From contig JAGXRM010000032.1 in assembly GCA_018335855.1 (NCBI GenBank), positions 1-64,000 of the forward strand: 64,000 nucleotides of DNA, in the 5' to 3' direction. The notes under the pieces are model-generated. The model was not told where the DNA came from and made no database searches. It worked only from the letters and a program-made list of their open reading frames with translations. Source of the DNA: Clostridiales bacterium (lineage in GTDB: Bacteria > Bacillota > Dethiobacteria > Dethiobacterales > Dethiobacteraceae). A program made the position numbers and the translations under genes. Numbering within the stretch: the first letter of the stretch is position 1; every line of letters starts with the position of its first letter. Positions 23,035-31,706 of the stretch are shown piece by piece.

Positions 23035-25572
23035 TTATGCCGAAATATTAAAATATTCCGCACCCAGTTTATAGATGTCCACAGCCAACCCTTCGCCTTT
23101 TGCTGTGTTTTTTGCTCCGTCTTTAACCACTTTCCGCACTTCTTCCCGCAATAATTCTTCTTTCCATTCATCAAAAGGCAAAACGTCGTTTAGAGCCTTT
23201 AGCGGGTCCTCCCCCATATTCCGCTCCTGCAATACTTTCCATTGATGCTGTGCCATTACTTCGTCATCCACAACGTCACTTTCGGGAATAAAGTGGTCAA
23301 ACGCCGTTTCCACAGTTGCTTCCACCGTACCGCTTACGGCACCGGAGCCGGCACCGCTTATCACGTCCGCCAGATCTCCACCTTTTTTCAACGCATCATA
23401 CCCGCCCTTAACAGCACCTTCGCCCACAGTATAAACAAACTTTTTCCCGCCGCTCAGCGAGTCCTTAGCCACACCGCTGGCACCATCCGCGGCCCCTTCC
23501 AGAAATCCAAGAGCAGTGGCTCCCAGCACATCGTCTCCTTTGTTATACGCTTCTTTCCCTGCGCTGTAGCCGCTTTGCACTCCTTTTTTCGTCACAGTGT
23601 AAACAGCTTTAGCCGATTTTGTTTTTAACTTATCGCCAATTTCGTTATCTATAACCTGTGCACCTGCCTCTACCATGGCTTCCGTCCAGTTGCCCGATGC
23701 ATACCCTTCGCCTACCCCTCCACCAATAGCGGAGGCGGCTTTGTACAGCCTCTGTATCGCTTTGCCCTTAGGACCGGTCACTTTGGCCAACCCGTCAATG
23801 GCCAAATCAGCACCGCTTTTCACATACTCCACACTTGTGGTGGCCACGTTCCAGCGCCAAGCCACCGTCTGGGCCTGCACAAGCTCAGCCCTGTGTTTCT
23901 CCTGGCCAATGCCTAGTCCGCCGCCCACAGTCTTTTGCAGTTCCTCAAATTTTTCCTTGTCAATTTTCCCAGCACTACGGGTGGCATCCACAAACTTTTG
24001 CAAATCATCCACTATTCTATCTTGACCGGCGCCCACATTTACTCGGCCCGCTTTAATCCGCCCCGCCAGCGCTTCGAGCCTCTCAGCCGTCTCAAGCGCT
24101 TCCTTCTGCTTACTAAAAAAGTCCACCATTTCCGGCGTCAACTCACTACTTGCCTTCTCCCAGTCCGCTCTGTGCGCTTCTTTGTAATCTTCATTAACTG
24201 CCTGCTGTTCTTTCCAGTCTTTTTCAATCCAGGCCTGATTGCCCACCCAGACCCGCTTGTCGCCGTTGGGATCAATAAAAGCTTCACCTTCGCCCAACGT
24301 ACGCACCGGCACCAGCCGTCCGTTCTCCGCCTTGTATTCCACACCATTATGAAATGTATACGTCATCCCTTCCACATACGAACTGCCCTCAGGAATCTCA
24401 ATACCACTAATAGCTTCCTGTTTCACAGGCTGCGGCAACAGTTCCGGTCTGTTCGCGAAAATATTTAACAACCCGGATATCACCAGGATAGCAGAGGCCG
24501 CCGCTGCCGATGCGGCTGCCGACCCTTCACCCACCGGACTGCTCTCCGCCAGTTCCTTCACCAATGCATCCAGTACCCCAACAATCCCCGACAGAACCGG
24601 CATACCTTCCAAACCCAGATTATTTTTAAACTCCTCCCACACTCCCGGCAGTTGAGAGTTGGCAATAGCAAACGCTCCTTCCACCGCCATAATGTTTTCA
24701 TCGGGAGGAATCACATACCCATGATTTACCCATTCTTCAATATCTTCCATAATCCCAAATCCAATTAAAACGGCGGCACCATCCCGTTCTTCGCCACTCA
24801 ACCCTTCCAGCTGCCCCGAATTAAGTATCCCCTGGTGGGCCAAACTGCCGTACTGATCACCGCCACCCGCCAGATAAATGACCATATACCCCTTAGCTTG
24901 GGTACCGGGACTTCTAGTACTGCTTACCACCCTGTGACCGTATTCAATCGCCGTCGCAAAATCACCCCGGGCAAACGCATCCTTTGCCATCAGGTAGTAC
25001 GCATGAGCACCATCTTTCTCCGCCAGGAATGGATTGCTTTGTGCCCCCATCGTCACCGGCAAAACGCTTACGACCATAAAAAACAAAACGCCGCTAACAA
25101 CAGCAATAGTTTTTCGCTTAACGGTTCCTGCCTTGGTGGAAAGTACAAACTGCTGTGCAATAACCATCCCAAGGGAAAAGAACATAAACGCCGTACCAAT
25201 ACCTGCCGAAGCCGTACCCAACATTTTGACCGTCCCTTGTGTTGCAATCAAAACCACGGTCCAGATGAAAAGGTACAACCGGGAACGCCGCCCAAATACC
25301 CCGTTCTCCTTTACGAATACTGTTGTAAACGCACCGAAAAGCAAGCCCACCAGCACTCCCGCCAACAACAAATACACAAAAACAGGCGACATGGGCGCCT
25401 TCTTAAAAATAACACAATAGACCACAATCGTTAATAAAATCGGTCCCACCGCCAGCAAACCGGATATCCGCCGCAGCGCAAACTCTTTCCTCAGGGAAAA
25501 GAAATGAAAAACAGAGAATACAGCTGTTAAAACCAGCAATACCACATTCAGCGTACTACCAAACAAACTCAT
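23035..25572 (-). CDS. Large membrane protein with TPR-like and glycine-rich helical regions
   Basis: The start at 25572 (MSLFGSTLNVVLLVL) follows GGGGAGG by 7 nt, giving 845 residues. Six or so membrane helices occupy residues 1-185. A TPR-like stretch follows (AHAYYLMAKDAFARGDFATAIEYGHRVV), then a small hydrophobic Ala/Ser-rich helix near 360, a short beta module (IPEGSSYVEGMTYTFHNGVEYKAENG), a helical region, and a long C-terminal zone of repeated small-residue helices (GYSAGKEAYNKGDDVLGATALGFLEGAADGASG, GGYDALKKGGDLADVISGAGSGAVSG). Such Gly/Ala-rich amphipathic repeats resemble pretoxin or pore-like regions of polymorphic toxins, but no toxin domain is seen. The function is unknown. Confidence 0.75.
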   Translation of the reverse strand: MSLFGSTLNVVLLVLTAVFSVFHFFSLRKEFALRRISGLLAVGPILLTIVVYCVIFKKAPMSPVFVYLLLAGVLVGLLFGAFTTVFVKENGVFGRRSRLYLFIWTVVLIATQGTVKMLGTASAGIGTAFMFFSLGMVIAQQFVLSTKAGTVKRKTIAVVSGVLFFMVVSVLPVTMGAQSNPFLAEKDGAHAYYLMAKDAFARGDFATAIEYGHRVVSSTRSPGTQAKGYMVIYLAGGGDQYGSLAHQGILNSGQLEGLSGEERDGAAVLIGFGIMEDIEEWVNHGYVIPPDENIMAVEGAFAIANSQLPGVWEEFKNNLGLEGMPVLSGIVGVLDALVKELAESSPVGEGSAAASAAAASAILVISGLLNIFANRPELLPQPVKQEAISGIEIPEGSSYVEGMTYTFHNGVEYKAENGRLVPVRTLGEGEAFIDPNGDKRVWVGNQAWIEKDWKEQQAVNEDYKEAHRADWEKASSELTPEMVDFFSKQKEALETAERLEALAGRIKAGRVNVGAGQDRIVDDLQKFVDATRSAGKIDKEKFEELQKTVGGGLGIGQEKHRAELVQAQTVAWRWNVATTSVEYVKSGADLAIDGLAKVTGPKGKAIQRLYKAASAIGGGVGEGYASGNWTEAMVEAGAQVIDNEIGDKLKTKSAKAVYTVTKKGVQSGYSAGKEAYNKGDDVLGATALGFLEGAADGASGVAKDSLSGGKKFVYTVGEGAVKGGYDALKKGGDLADVISGAGSGAVSGTVEATVETAFDHFIPESDVVDDEVMAQHQWKVLQERNMGEDPLKALNDVLPFDEWKEELLREEVRKVVKDGAKNTAKGEGLAVDIYKLGAEYFNISA

Positions 25573-25780
25573 ACATATGCCTCCCCGCAATTTATCCACA
25601 CAGCTTTCAAGGCTCTTCCTCTATTTTGTTAAATTAATTTTTTTCCCTGCCACATACTACCCCACCTTCCGGGCGGGCATAACTGAAAGAGAAGGCTGCT
25701 TACTTCACAGAAGCCGACAGGAAGCTTGAAATACGTATACGTAGCAGAGTCGCCAACCCCAAACAAAGGCTCACACAGTC

Positions 25781-25842
25781 CCAAGTTTAATTATTGTAGA
25801 TGTGACCCAGCTTGACAACTACCCCAAAGGGTAGGATTGTGG
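25781..25842. repeat. Dispersed repeat with CTACCC/GGGTAG hairpin, copy 3
   Basis: TTTAATTATTGTAGATGTGA is followed by GACAACTACCCCAAAGGGTAGGATTGTGG. It is the most diverged copy. Its edge coincides with the point where the AbiEii coding sequence stops matching its family. Confidence 0.65.
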
Positions 25843-26035
25843 CAAAGGTACCGGCAGGATAAAAAGCCGCAATGAGCATGCCTCCTTTCAGCACAAAACT
25901 ATCCCGATATTCAGATAGCGCTATTCTTTCCAATAGCCGCTCCAACATATAGTTTCTCATTAAAATTTGGGCATTGATTCCTTTTTCTTTGGCCATGTTC
26001 CTAATTAAATCTTTTAACTGGCGTGAATTTTTCAT
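25787..26035 (-). pseudogene. AbiEii/AbiGii nucleotidyltransferase toxin, truncated
   Basis: The first 55 residues (MKNSRQLKDLIRNMAKEKGINAQILMRNYMLERLLERIALSEYRDSFVLKGGMLIA) match the N-terminus of AbiEii toxins up to the KGG motif. The catalytic DxD strand that follows in the family is missing; the frame instead runs into the dispersed repeat at 25781-25842 and stops. The toxin should therefore be inactive. Its start overlaps the antitoxin stop by four bases. Confidence 0.85.
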
Positions 26036-26625
26036 AGGATGATCTCCACATAGTTTCTCAAAATATTTTGAACATCTAATTCTTTAGCATATCTCATCAT
26101 TAATGGGATATTTTTATCTTTACTGCCCAGGTATCTTTTAATAGCTTCGTTTAAAATGGCAGGGTCCATGTTGTTACGGTTTCTTACAATGTCACAGAGG
26201 GTTCTTTCTTTATCATAGGCTTTGATGGGCCTTCCGAACATAGTCTTTAAATCCGACACACCCATTTGGTGAAGTGTTTTTTTAACCGTATGGATTTTTA
26301 TCCCTTCTGCTTTTAAATGAGAGGCATTATATCCAAAGGGGACTGTAACAGACCATGCGATAGGATCTCTATCGGATAAATCATGCAAAAACAAGGCCGT
26401 TTCGTGAGAAAAAATTGCCCGTTGATTTCTGGCTTGAATACTATACATTGCGTCATCAAATGCATCTGGCGCTAGGTACACACCTCGAGACACTCTCTCA
26501 AGCTTATTCTCTCTCATTAAGATCGTCAAATAATGCCTTGGAATTCCTGCGCTTTCAAGGTCTTGTGTTAAGATCAGGCCATTATTACAGTCAATTAATT
26601 TTTCAAGCTTTTCCCGATAATTCAT
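26032..26625 (-). CDS. AbiEi-type antitoxin (type IV toxin-antitoxin)
   Basis: The 197-residue protein has the N-terminal winged helix (LIDCNNGLILTQDLESAGIPRHYLTILMRENKLERVSRGVYLAP) and the C-terminal AbiEi domain (ARNQRAIFSHETALFLHDLSDR, ERTLCDIVRNRNNMD). It represses its own promoter in characterised systems and counteracts the AbiEii nucleotidyltransferase. An AGGAG site precedes the start. It overlaps the toxin by ATGA. With the toxin truncated, it is an orphan antitoxin. Confidence 0.9.
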   Translation of the reverse strand: MNYREKLEKLIDCNNGLILTQDLESAGIPRHYLTILMRENKLERVSRGVYLAPDAFDDAMYSIQARNQRAIFSHETALFLHDLSDRDPIAWSVTVPFGYNASHLKAEGIKIHTVKKTLHQMGVSDLKTMFGRPIKAYDKERTLCDIVRNRNNMDPAILNEAIKRYLGSKDKNIPLMMRYAKELDVQNILRNYVEIIL

Positions 26626-26766
26626 TAAACCAACTCCTTGTTTTGCGTTTACGCTATAATTATAAACAATTTTAGCGCATTTGTAAAGAATTGACTTTGA
26701 ACTACATTAGGGCTGTTGGTTTTGGTTTCTGCCACAGGTATCAAATCCTCCCGTTTGCCATAAGAA

Positions 26767-26789
26767 AAAGAGCCCCAGCTAGGCTCTTT
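26767..26789. terminator. Two-sided terminator hairpin
   Basis: AAAGAGCC (26767-26774) pairs with GGCTCTTT (26782-26789), with flanking A and T runs. Confidence 0.65.
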
Positions 26790-26827
26790 GATGAATAAAA
26801 TGTCGCATTTATTTCCCTCTGAGGCCT

Positions 26828-27174
26828 TTATAGTTGTGTAGCGGTCACAGTGAATTTGTGTGAAAAGAATTTATCCATTATCCTTTTCACCCGCCGTTCT
26901 ATAGGCTCCGTAGCCTTCCAAGTTAGCCATAAGTGTTTTTCGGGTGTCTTTGTACTGGCTGCCCCATTCATCCCTAGCCGGATGAGCCAGGTTCGCAGGG
27001 CGTACTTGGGGTTATCATCCTGGGCCTGTTTAAAAGATGCCCGCATAATCGGCGATCAAGGGAGCCAGGTCTTTAAAGGCGTTCGTTTTAGTCGGTTCAA
27101 GTTCTATGCCCATGAGTTGCATAGCTGTTTCGGTGATTTTCCTAAGCTCTTCCATATCGCTTACTTTTCTTCCT
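26828..27174 (-). pseudogene. Remnant of a phage-type protein (RTWLLRLGM motif)
   Basis: One frame (26828-27046) contains DDNPKYALRTWLIRLGMNGAA, matching the conserved C-terminal DN-KY-FRTWLLRLG-IG of large clostridial prophage proteins often labelled virulence-related. Upstream, another frame encodes DMEELRKITETAMQLMGIELEPTKTNAFKDLAPLIADYAG. The pieces are out of frame and lack a start. It is a degraded gene. Confidence 0.5.
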
Positions 27175-27260
27175 AACAAGGCTCTCAATATTAGCGGCCC
27201 CTTTCTTTTTGGCCCTTGCTCAACGCTAATGGTCTGATAGACTGTTATTAATACCGCAAT

Positions 27261-27980
27261 TCACACGCCGAATAATTCGAAAACATCTTTATCGTCAAGA
27301 ACACGACTGCTCTTATTATCTGCATTTTCAAGCAGGCTCTGCATTTTTTGCTCAATTGTTTTCTTCAATAATACTTCAAAATCAATATTGCGTAGTTTGA
27401 AAAACAATGTTGGGTCTTCGTCGAACCTTGCGCCAATACTATACAGCGCAGCGGTAACGTGCTTGCACATTCCCGCCCAATCTAAACAACTGCAGCTAAA
27501 TTTTATTTCCTGAGCGGTGGGGAACAAGCCCTCACCCCTTAAGGTGAAAATCTCCACTAATTCTTTGGGAAATTTACCTTCCACAAGCTCTGCCAAGCTG
27601 TCAATTTTATGATTGCATAGACTCAGAATACTCTCCCATTTTTCATGGGAAAGGGGCAATATGTTAATCTCAATTTCATATGGCTTTCTCCCACTACCCT
27701 GTACTAGTGCTCTTACAACAGCAGTTTCAATTTTTAAATCAAGCACAGCACCATGCCTTACATAGCTACGCCCACGCGATATTCTATTCGTATAGTCGGC
27801 ATAGATTTCAAGGTTCTTGTTCCAGGCCTTGCCCCACCAAGTAGTAGCAATGGGGTTACCTACTATCAGAACCGGTTGTAAATCAGGGTTTTTCTTTTTT
27901 AACTTTTCAAGTTGCTTTTTAGCCTTCGCCTTCTTTTGTGCAGCAGATACATACTCAGGATAATAGTCATAACGCCCCAT
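27261..27980 (-). CDS. SWIM zinc-finger protein partner of SNF2 helicase
   Basis: The 239-residue protein carries a SWIM zinc finger, CSCLDWAGMCKHVTAALYSIG (CxC...CxH, residues about 167-187), and the N-terminal signature TTWWGKAWNKNLEIYADYTNRISRGRSYVRHGAVLDL of the YwqB-like family. The start shares its first base with the stop of the SNF2 helicase gene, so the pair is coupled. SWIM domains bind DNA or proteins. In many Firmicutes the same pair occurs as ywqA-ywqB. The partnership is inferred from conserved order. Confidence 0.9.
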   Translation of the reverse strand: MGRYDYYPEYVSAAQKKAKAKKQLEKLKKKNPDLQPVLIVGNPIATTWWGKAWNKNLEIYADYTNRISRGRSYVRHGAVLDLKIETAVVRALVQGSGRKPYEIEINILPLSHEKWESILSLCNHKIDSLAELVEGKFPKELVEIFTLRGEGLFPTAQEIKFSCSCLDWAGMCKHVTAALYSIGARFDEDPTLFFKLRNIDFEVLLKKTIEQKMQSLLENADNKSSRVLDDKDVFELFGV

Positions 27981-30640
27981 TAGTTTTCACCTGCCTGTAC
28001 CAATGTAAATAATTCCATTAATTGCTTGTTGTCAAACTCTGTGATCCATCCCTCACCGGATGATGCGATGATGTCATCTGCGAGCTTACTTTTTTCCTCA
28101 ATCATCATATCTACTTTTTCTTCAATAGTGCCGGATGTGATCATCTTGTGCACCATCACATTTTTTTGCTGTCCGATCCGGAAAGCACGGTCAGTTGCCT
28201 GATTTTCAACAGCAGGGTTCCACCATCGGTCAAAATGGATAACGTGATTTGCAGCTGTTAAATTAAGGCCCACGCCACCGGCCTTTAACGATAGCACCAT
28301 AAAAGGGACATATTCCTCACCGCAAAACTTGTCTACAAGTGCGGGACGCTTTTTAACAGGTATTCCGCCGTGCAAAATAAGCCCTTTGCGATTAAATATG
28401 GTTTCAAGAAAGTCTGAAATTGGTCCAGTCATCTCCTTAAACTGGGTAAAAACAAGCACGCGCTCTCTTTTTTGATAGATGGTTTCGCATATATCATATA
28501 ATCTGGCGAATTTCCCACTATGCTCATGTTTAAATGTGTTTTGTCCCAGAAACTGGTCTGGGTGATTGCATATTTGTTTAAACTTCATAATGCTGGCCAA
28601 AACCAACCCCTTGCGCTCAATCCCTTCAGACGTTTCTAATTTACGCTCTAATTCCTTAACCAATCCGTTATATAACACAACCTGCTTTTTAGTAAGGGTT
28701 GTGTATGCTTTCACCTCTATTTTATCGGGCAGGTCATCAATGACTGTTTTATCAGTTTTTAGTCGCCGTAAAATAAATGGATTTACTACGGCACGAAGCT
28801 TTGCATAGTCCCCATGACCTTCCTTTAATCTTTTAGTAAACCCTGTAAATTCCTTTGCTGTCCCCAGTAATCCAGCGTTTAAAAAATCAAATAACGACCA
28901 TAAATCTGACAAGCTATTTTCAATTGGTGTACCTGTCATTGCTATTTTAGAGCTTGCCTGCAACTGCTTTACCGCCTTTGTTTGCTTAGTTCCCGGGTTT
29001 TTTATCGCTTGTGCTTCATCTAATATAACCAGATCCCATTTCACGGTCTTTAGCTCCTCAAGCCTCACTGCCATGCCGTAGGTGGTTATAAATAAATGTG
29101 TACCCTCTGTATTTTGCAAATCAAGCTTTTCTTTCTTGCTGTAGATCAGTTTATACTTTAGCATTGGCGCAAATTTTTCTATTTCTTTTTGCCAGTTGCC
29201 CATTAAAGAGGCTGGAATTATTAGCAGTGACTTGCCACTTGTATTAACTCTGAGATGCTCAAGCAGTGCAATAACCTGAACAGTTTTTCCAAGGCCCATA
29301 TCGTCAGCAAGACAAGCCCCAAAGCCTAAATTTTTCATATAAGTTAGCCAATCAAATCCCTTTTGCTGGTAAGCACGCAGGGTTGCCATAAAGTCATCGC
29401 TTAGTGCCATGTTTTCAAGTAACGAGGGGTTTGTAAGCTTTAATGTAATGCTATTTAGCCACTCACCATTAGATACCTCAAGGTTAACATCATCTTCCTT
29501 AACGCCAATAAGTTCGGCAGCATTTAGTTGCATACGCATAGCCTCTGCAATAGTGTATGCACCGCTTTCCGCCAGCTCTTTTGCCTTTTCATAAGCCTCT
29601 AATGTGGATTGTAATTTCTCGTGGTCGACCTCAACCCACTTGCCTTTTATAAATGACAAGCCCCCCGTTTGGGCAAATATTGACCTAAATTCTTCCTCTG
29701 AAATTTTATCATCACCAAAATAAAGCTCTGCATTAAAATTAAGGAGTGCCTCCATCCCCACCTTTGAGGGTGCTTGCTCGCCGACCTTGACAGCAAGCTT
29801 CAAGGAGTTACTCTTTTTCTTCCACCAATCGGGCATACGACAAAGAATACCGCATTCCTCATATAGTGGGATCTCTTTAAGAAATGTATAGGCCTCTTTA
29901 CTTGTGAATTTTAGCGGACTAAACAGCTCCCCACTTTCCACAAGCTCAGAGATAAAATCGCTTTTTTGGGCCGCCTTGCTTACAGTTGAAAGTAGCTTTA
30001 GCAGCATATCATTTTGATTTTGATATTCAAGCAAAGCATTTTTAAGTGGCGTATGTGTTGCCTTTTTTTCTCCCAAGTCCCCCGTGCTATAGGTTGCCAA
30101 AAATGCAAAGGGGTGTTCATCCGACTTATTTTCAACTAAATGGAAAAACACTCGCCCAACAACACTTATCTTTGAATTATGCTCCAGCAGAAATTCTGCA
30201 ACAGTACCAGAATAGGTTATTATTTCAGCTGCAAAAACCTCTAACAGGTGATGATAAACATTTTCTATCCAATTAACATTTATAAATTCAAGCCCAACAA
30301 CAAAAGGCACACTATGTAAAATGTCCATTATTTCATCATTGGTTGGTGTTAAAACTGTATTTTCACGGGTAAATTCCAGATCAGCCGTTTTTGATAAGCT
30401 TTCTATGAATTTGGAAGCTATGTTATGCAAAAACGACATTGATACGGACATTTTTTTTACATCATCAGCAAAGCCAAAATAAAACAGCATTTTATAAGGG
30501 TTATCTAAATATTTTTTATACAGGTCATCTTCAAACCCTGAATATTCATCCGTCTTGTTTTGAGTTATCTCAAAATCAAGCGTAAACCCTTGTTCAAAAA
30601 AACAAGCGATTAGTTCTTTGTTGGTAGTATTAATTCCCAT
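27980..30640 (-). CDS. SNF2-family DNA translocase/helicase
   Basis: The 886-residue protein has an N-terminal SNF2-associated region (residues 1-400) and the two RecA-like motor lobes. Motif I is DDMGLGKTVQV near residue 443, motif II DEAQ near 543, with TGTPIENSLSDLWSLFDF for motif III and QATDRAFRIGQQKNVMVHK for motif VI. Such proteins move along double-stranded DNA using ATP and remodel protein-DNA or transcription complexes. It forms a tight two-gene unit with the SWIM protein and resembles Bacillus YwqA. All motifs appear intact. Confidence 0.93.
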   Translation of the reverse strand: MGINTTNKELIACFFEQGFTLDFEITQNKTDEYSGFEDDLYKKYLDNPYKMLFYFGFADDVKKMSVSMSFLHNIASKFIESLSKTADLEFTRENTVLTPTNDEIMDILHSVPFVVGLEFINVNWIENVYHHLLEVFAAEIITYSGTVAEFLLEHNSKISVVGRVFFHLVENKSDEHPFAFLATYSTGDLGEKKATHTPLKNALLEYQNQNDMLLKLLSTVSKAAQKSDFISELVESGELFSPLKFTSKEAYTFLKEIPLYEECGILCRMPDWWKKKSNSLKLAVKVGEQAPSKVGMEALLNFNAELYFGDDKISEEEFRSIFAQTGGLSFIKGKWVEVDHEKLQSTLEAYEKAKELAESGAYTIAEAMRMQLNAAELIGVKEDDVNLEVSNGEWLNSITLKLTNPSLLENMALSDDFMATLRAYQQKGFDWLTYMKNLGFGACLADDMGLGKTVQVIALLEHLRVNTSGKSLLIIPASLMGNWQKEIEKFAPMLKYKLIYSKKEKLDLQNTEGTHLFITTYGMAVRLEELKTVKWDLVILDEAQAIKNPGTKQTKAVKQLQASSKIAMTGTPIENSLSDLWSLFDFLNAGLLGTAKEFTGFTKRLKEGHGDYAKLRAVVNPFILRRLKTDKTVIDDLPDKIEVKAYTTLTKKQVVLYNGLVKELERKLETSEGIERKGLVLASIMKFKQICNHPDQFLGQNTFKHEHSGKFARLYDICETIYQKRERVLVFTQFKEMTGPISDFLETIFNRKGLILHGGIPVKKRPALVDKFCGEEYVPFMVLSLKAGGVGLNLTAANHVIHFDRWWNPAVENQATDRAFRIGQQKNVMVHKMITSGTIEEKVDMMIEEKSKLADDIIASSGEGWITEFDNKQLMELFTLVQAGEN

Positions 30641-30863
30641 GTTTCTTCCACCTTTAAAAATATTTTAAGACCCGTTTTACAAACTGAACCCAAAATCATC
30701 GGCAAATGCAATATCCATTACAACACAATAAAACCTCAGCCTAAAGATTCTCTTACTTGGGTTAAAATCCTTTTTGTCTGCAATTTAAATGCACTCAGCA
30801 CTATGTCCAAAGCCGCTTGCTTGATTTATAGTTCCGGTAAAATATTCAATGCAAAAAGCCCCG

Positions 30864-30906
30864 TCAAATCACCGTTTTTCACGGCTTTTTCAGCCTCGAT
30901 GAGCTT
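30864..30906 (-). pseudogene. Fragment of the Phd/YefM antitoxin gene
   Basis: About 40 bp (encoding KLIEAEKAVKNGD) match positions 20815-20860 of antitoxin copy 2. The fragment is fused to the 3' end of the DUF4143 gene remnant and supplies that gene's stop codon in another frame. Confidence 0.6.
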
Positions 30907-31604
30907 GTTTCTAAAATATTTAAAATGGCATTAATAGCATAAAGCGGAAGGTTGGTTAGCCACTCCTCTTTTCTATAATCGGACATTGATGTGCGAATTG
31001 CATACTTTGGCTCGTACCTTAAGCAGTAGCTTTTCAAGCTTTTAGCCTGAAGGTTTTCAGCGGCCTTGACCTCAAGGGGAATAATATAAGGCCCACTTTG
31101 GAAAACAAAATCAATCTCACCGTTTGACTTTTCAGCAGTCCAGTAAAAAGGTGTTATGCCCTTATTCGTTATTAACTGCTGCAAAACATATTGCTCTGTT
31201 AAGGCTCCTTTGAACTCTTCAAAAACTCTGTTACCCCCTAACAGTGATTTTATATCGAGTCCGCTCATAGCGGATAGTAAGCCTACATCTAAAACAAATA
31301 ATTTAAAGGCATTGAAATCTTGATACGCCATAAGCGGCATATCAGGCTTTGTTATTCTGCCTACTTTATAAATTAACCCGCAGTCAAGAAGCCATTGCAT
31401 TGCAAGCTCATACTCCCTTGCTCTTGCCCCTTGCCTTATAAGTCCATATACAAATTTTCTATTTTCCTTCGCCAGCTGCGCTGGGATTGATGTCCAGAGC
31501 ATCCGTATTCTTGGCACTGCTTCATTTGGAGCGTGCTTAGAAAAATCCTGCTCATAGGCCATAAGTAAACGGTTCTGCACAATTTCTACTCTGCTGCGTG
31601 ACAA
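30879..31604 (-). pseudogene. DUF4143 ATPase, C-terminal half only
   Basis: The 241 residues match the C-terminal half of the AAA_14/DUF4143 family: LMAYEQDFSKHAPNEAVPRIRMLWTSIPAQLAKENRKFVYG, the wHTH-like ELAMQWLLDCGLIYKV and the nuclease-like ALTEQYVLQQLI...FYWTAEKSNGEIDFVF...PLEVKA. The N-terminal P-loop ATPase domain (about 190 residues) is missing, and the C-terminus is fused to an antitoxin fragment. Both ends are broken, so function is unlikely. A long perfect inverted repeat lies just upstream (31620-31662). Confidence 0.8.
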
Positions 31605-31619
31605 TCCAGGCAGGTGTGA

Positions 31620-31662
31620 ATGAAAGTCACCCGCTTTATTTTAGATAAGCGGGTGACTTTCA
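31620..31662. repeat. 17-bp perfect inverted repeat
   Basis: ATGAAAGTCACCCGCTT (31620-31636) and its exact complement (31646-31662) enclose a 9-nt loop. No good T run follows on either strand, so it is a weak terminator candidate for aroE. It marks the edge of the broken DUF4143 gene. Confidence 0.6.
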
Positions 31663-31706
31663 TTAATAATATGCATGGTTCGCTAACTTAAGCGTTGACA
31701 ACCTTT

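Noticed and set aside
26415-26675. 86-residue plus-strand gene over abiEi
   Set aside because: It is antisense to the clear AbiEi coding sequence.
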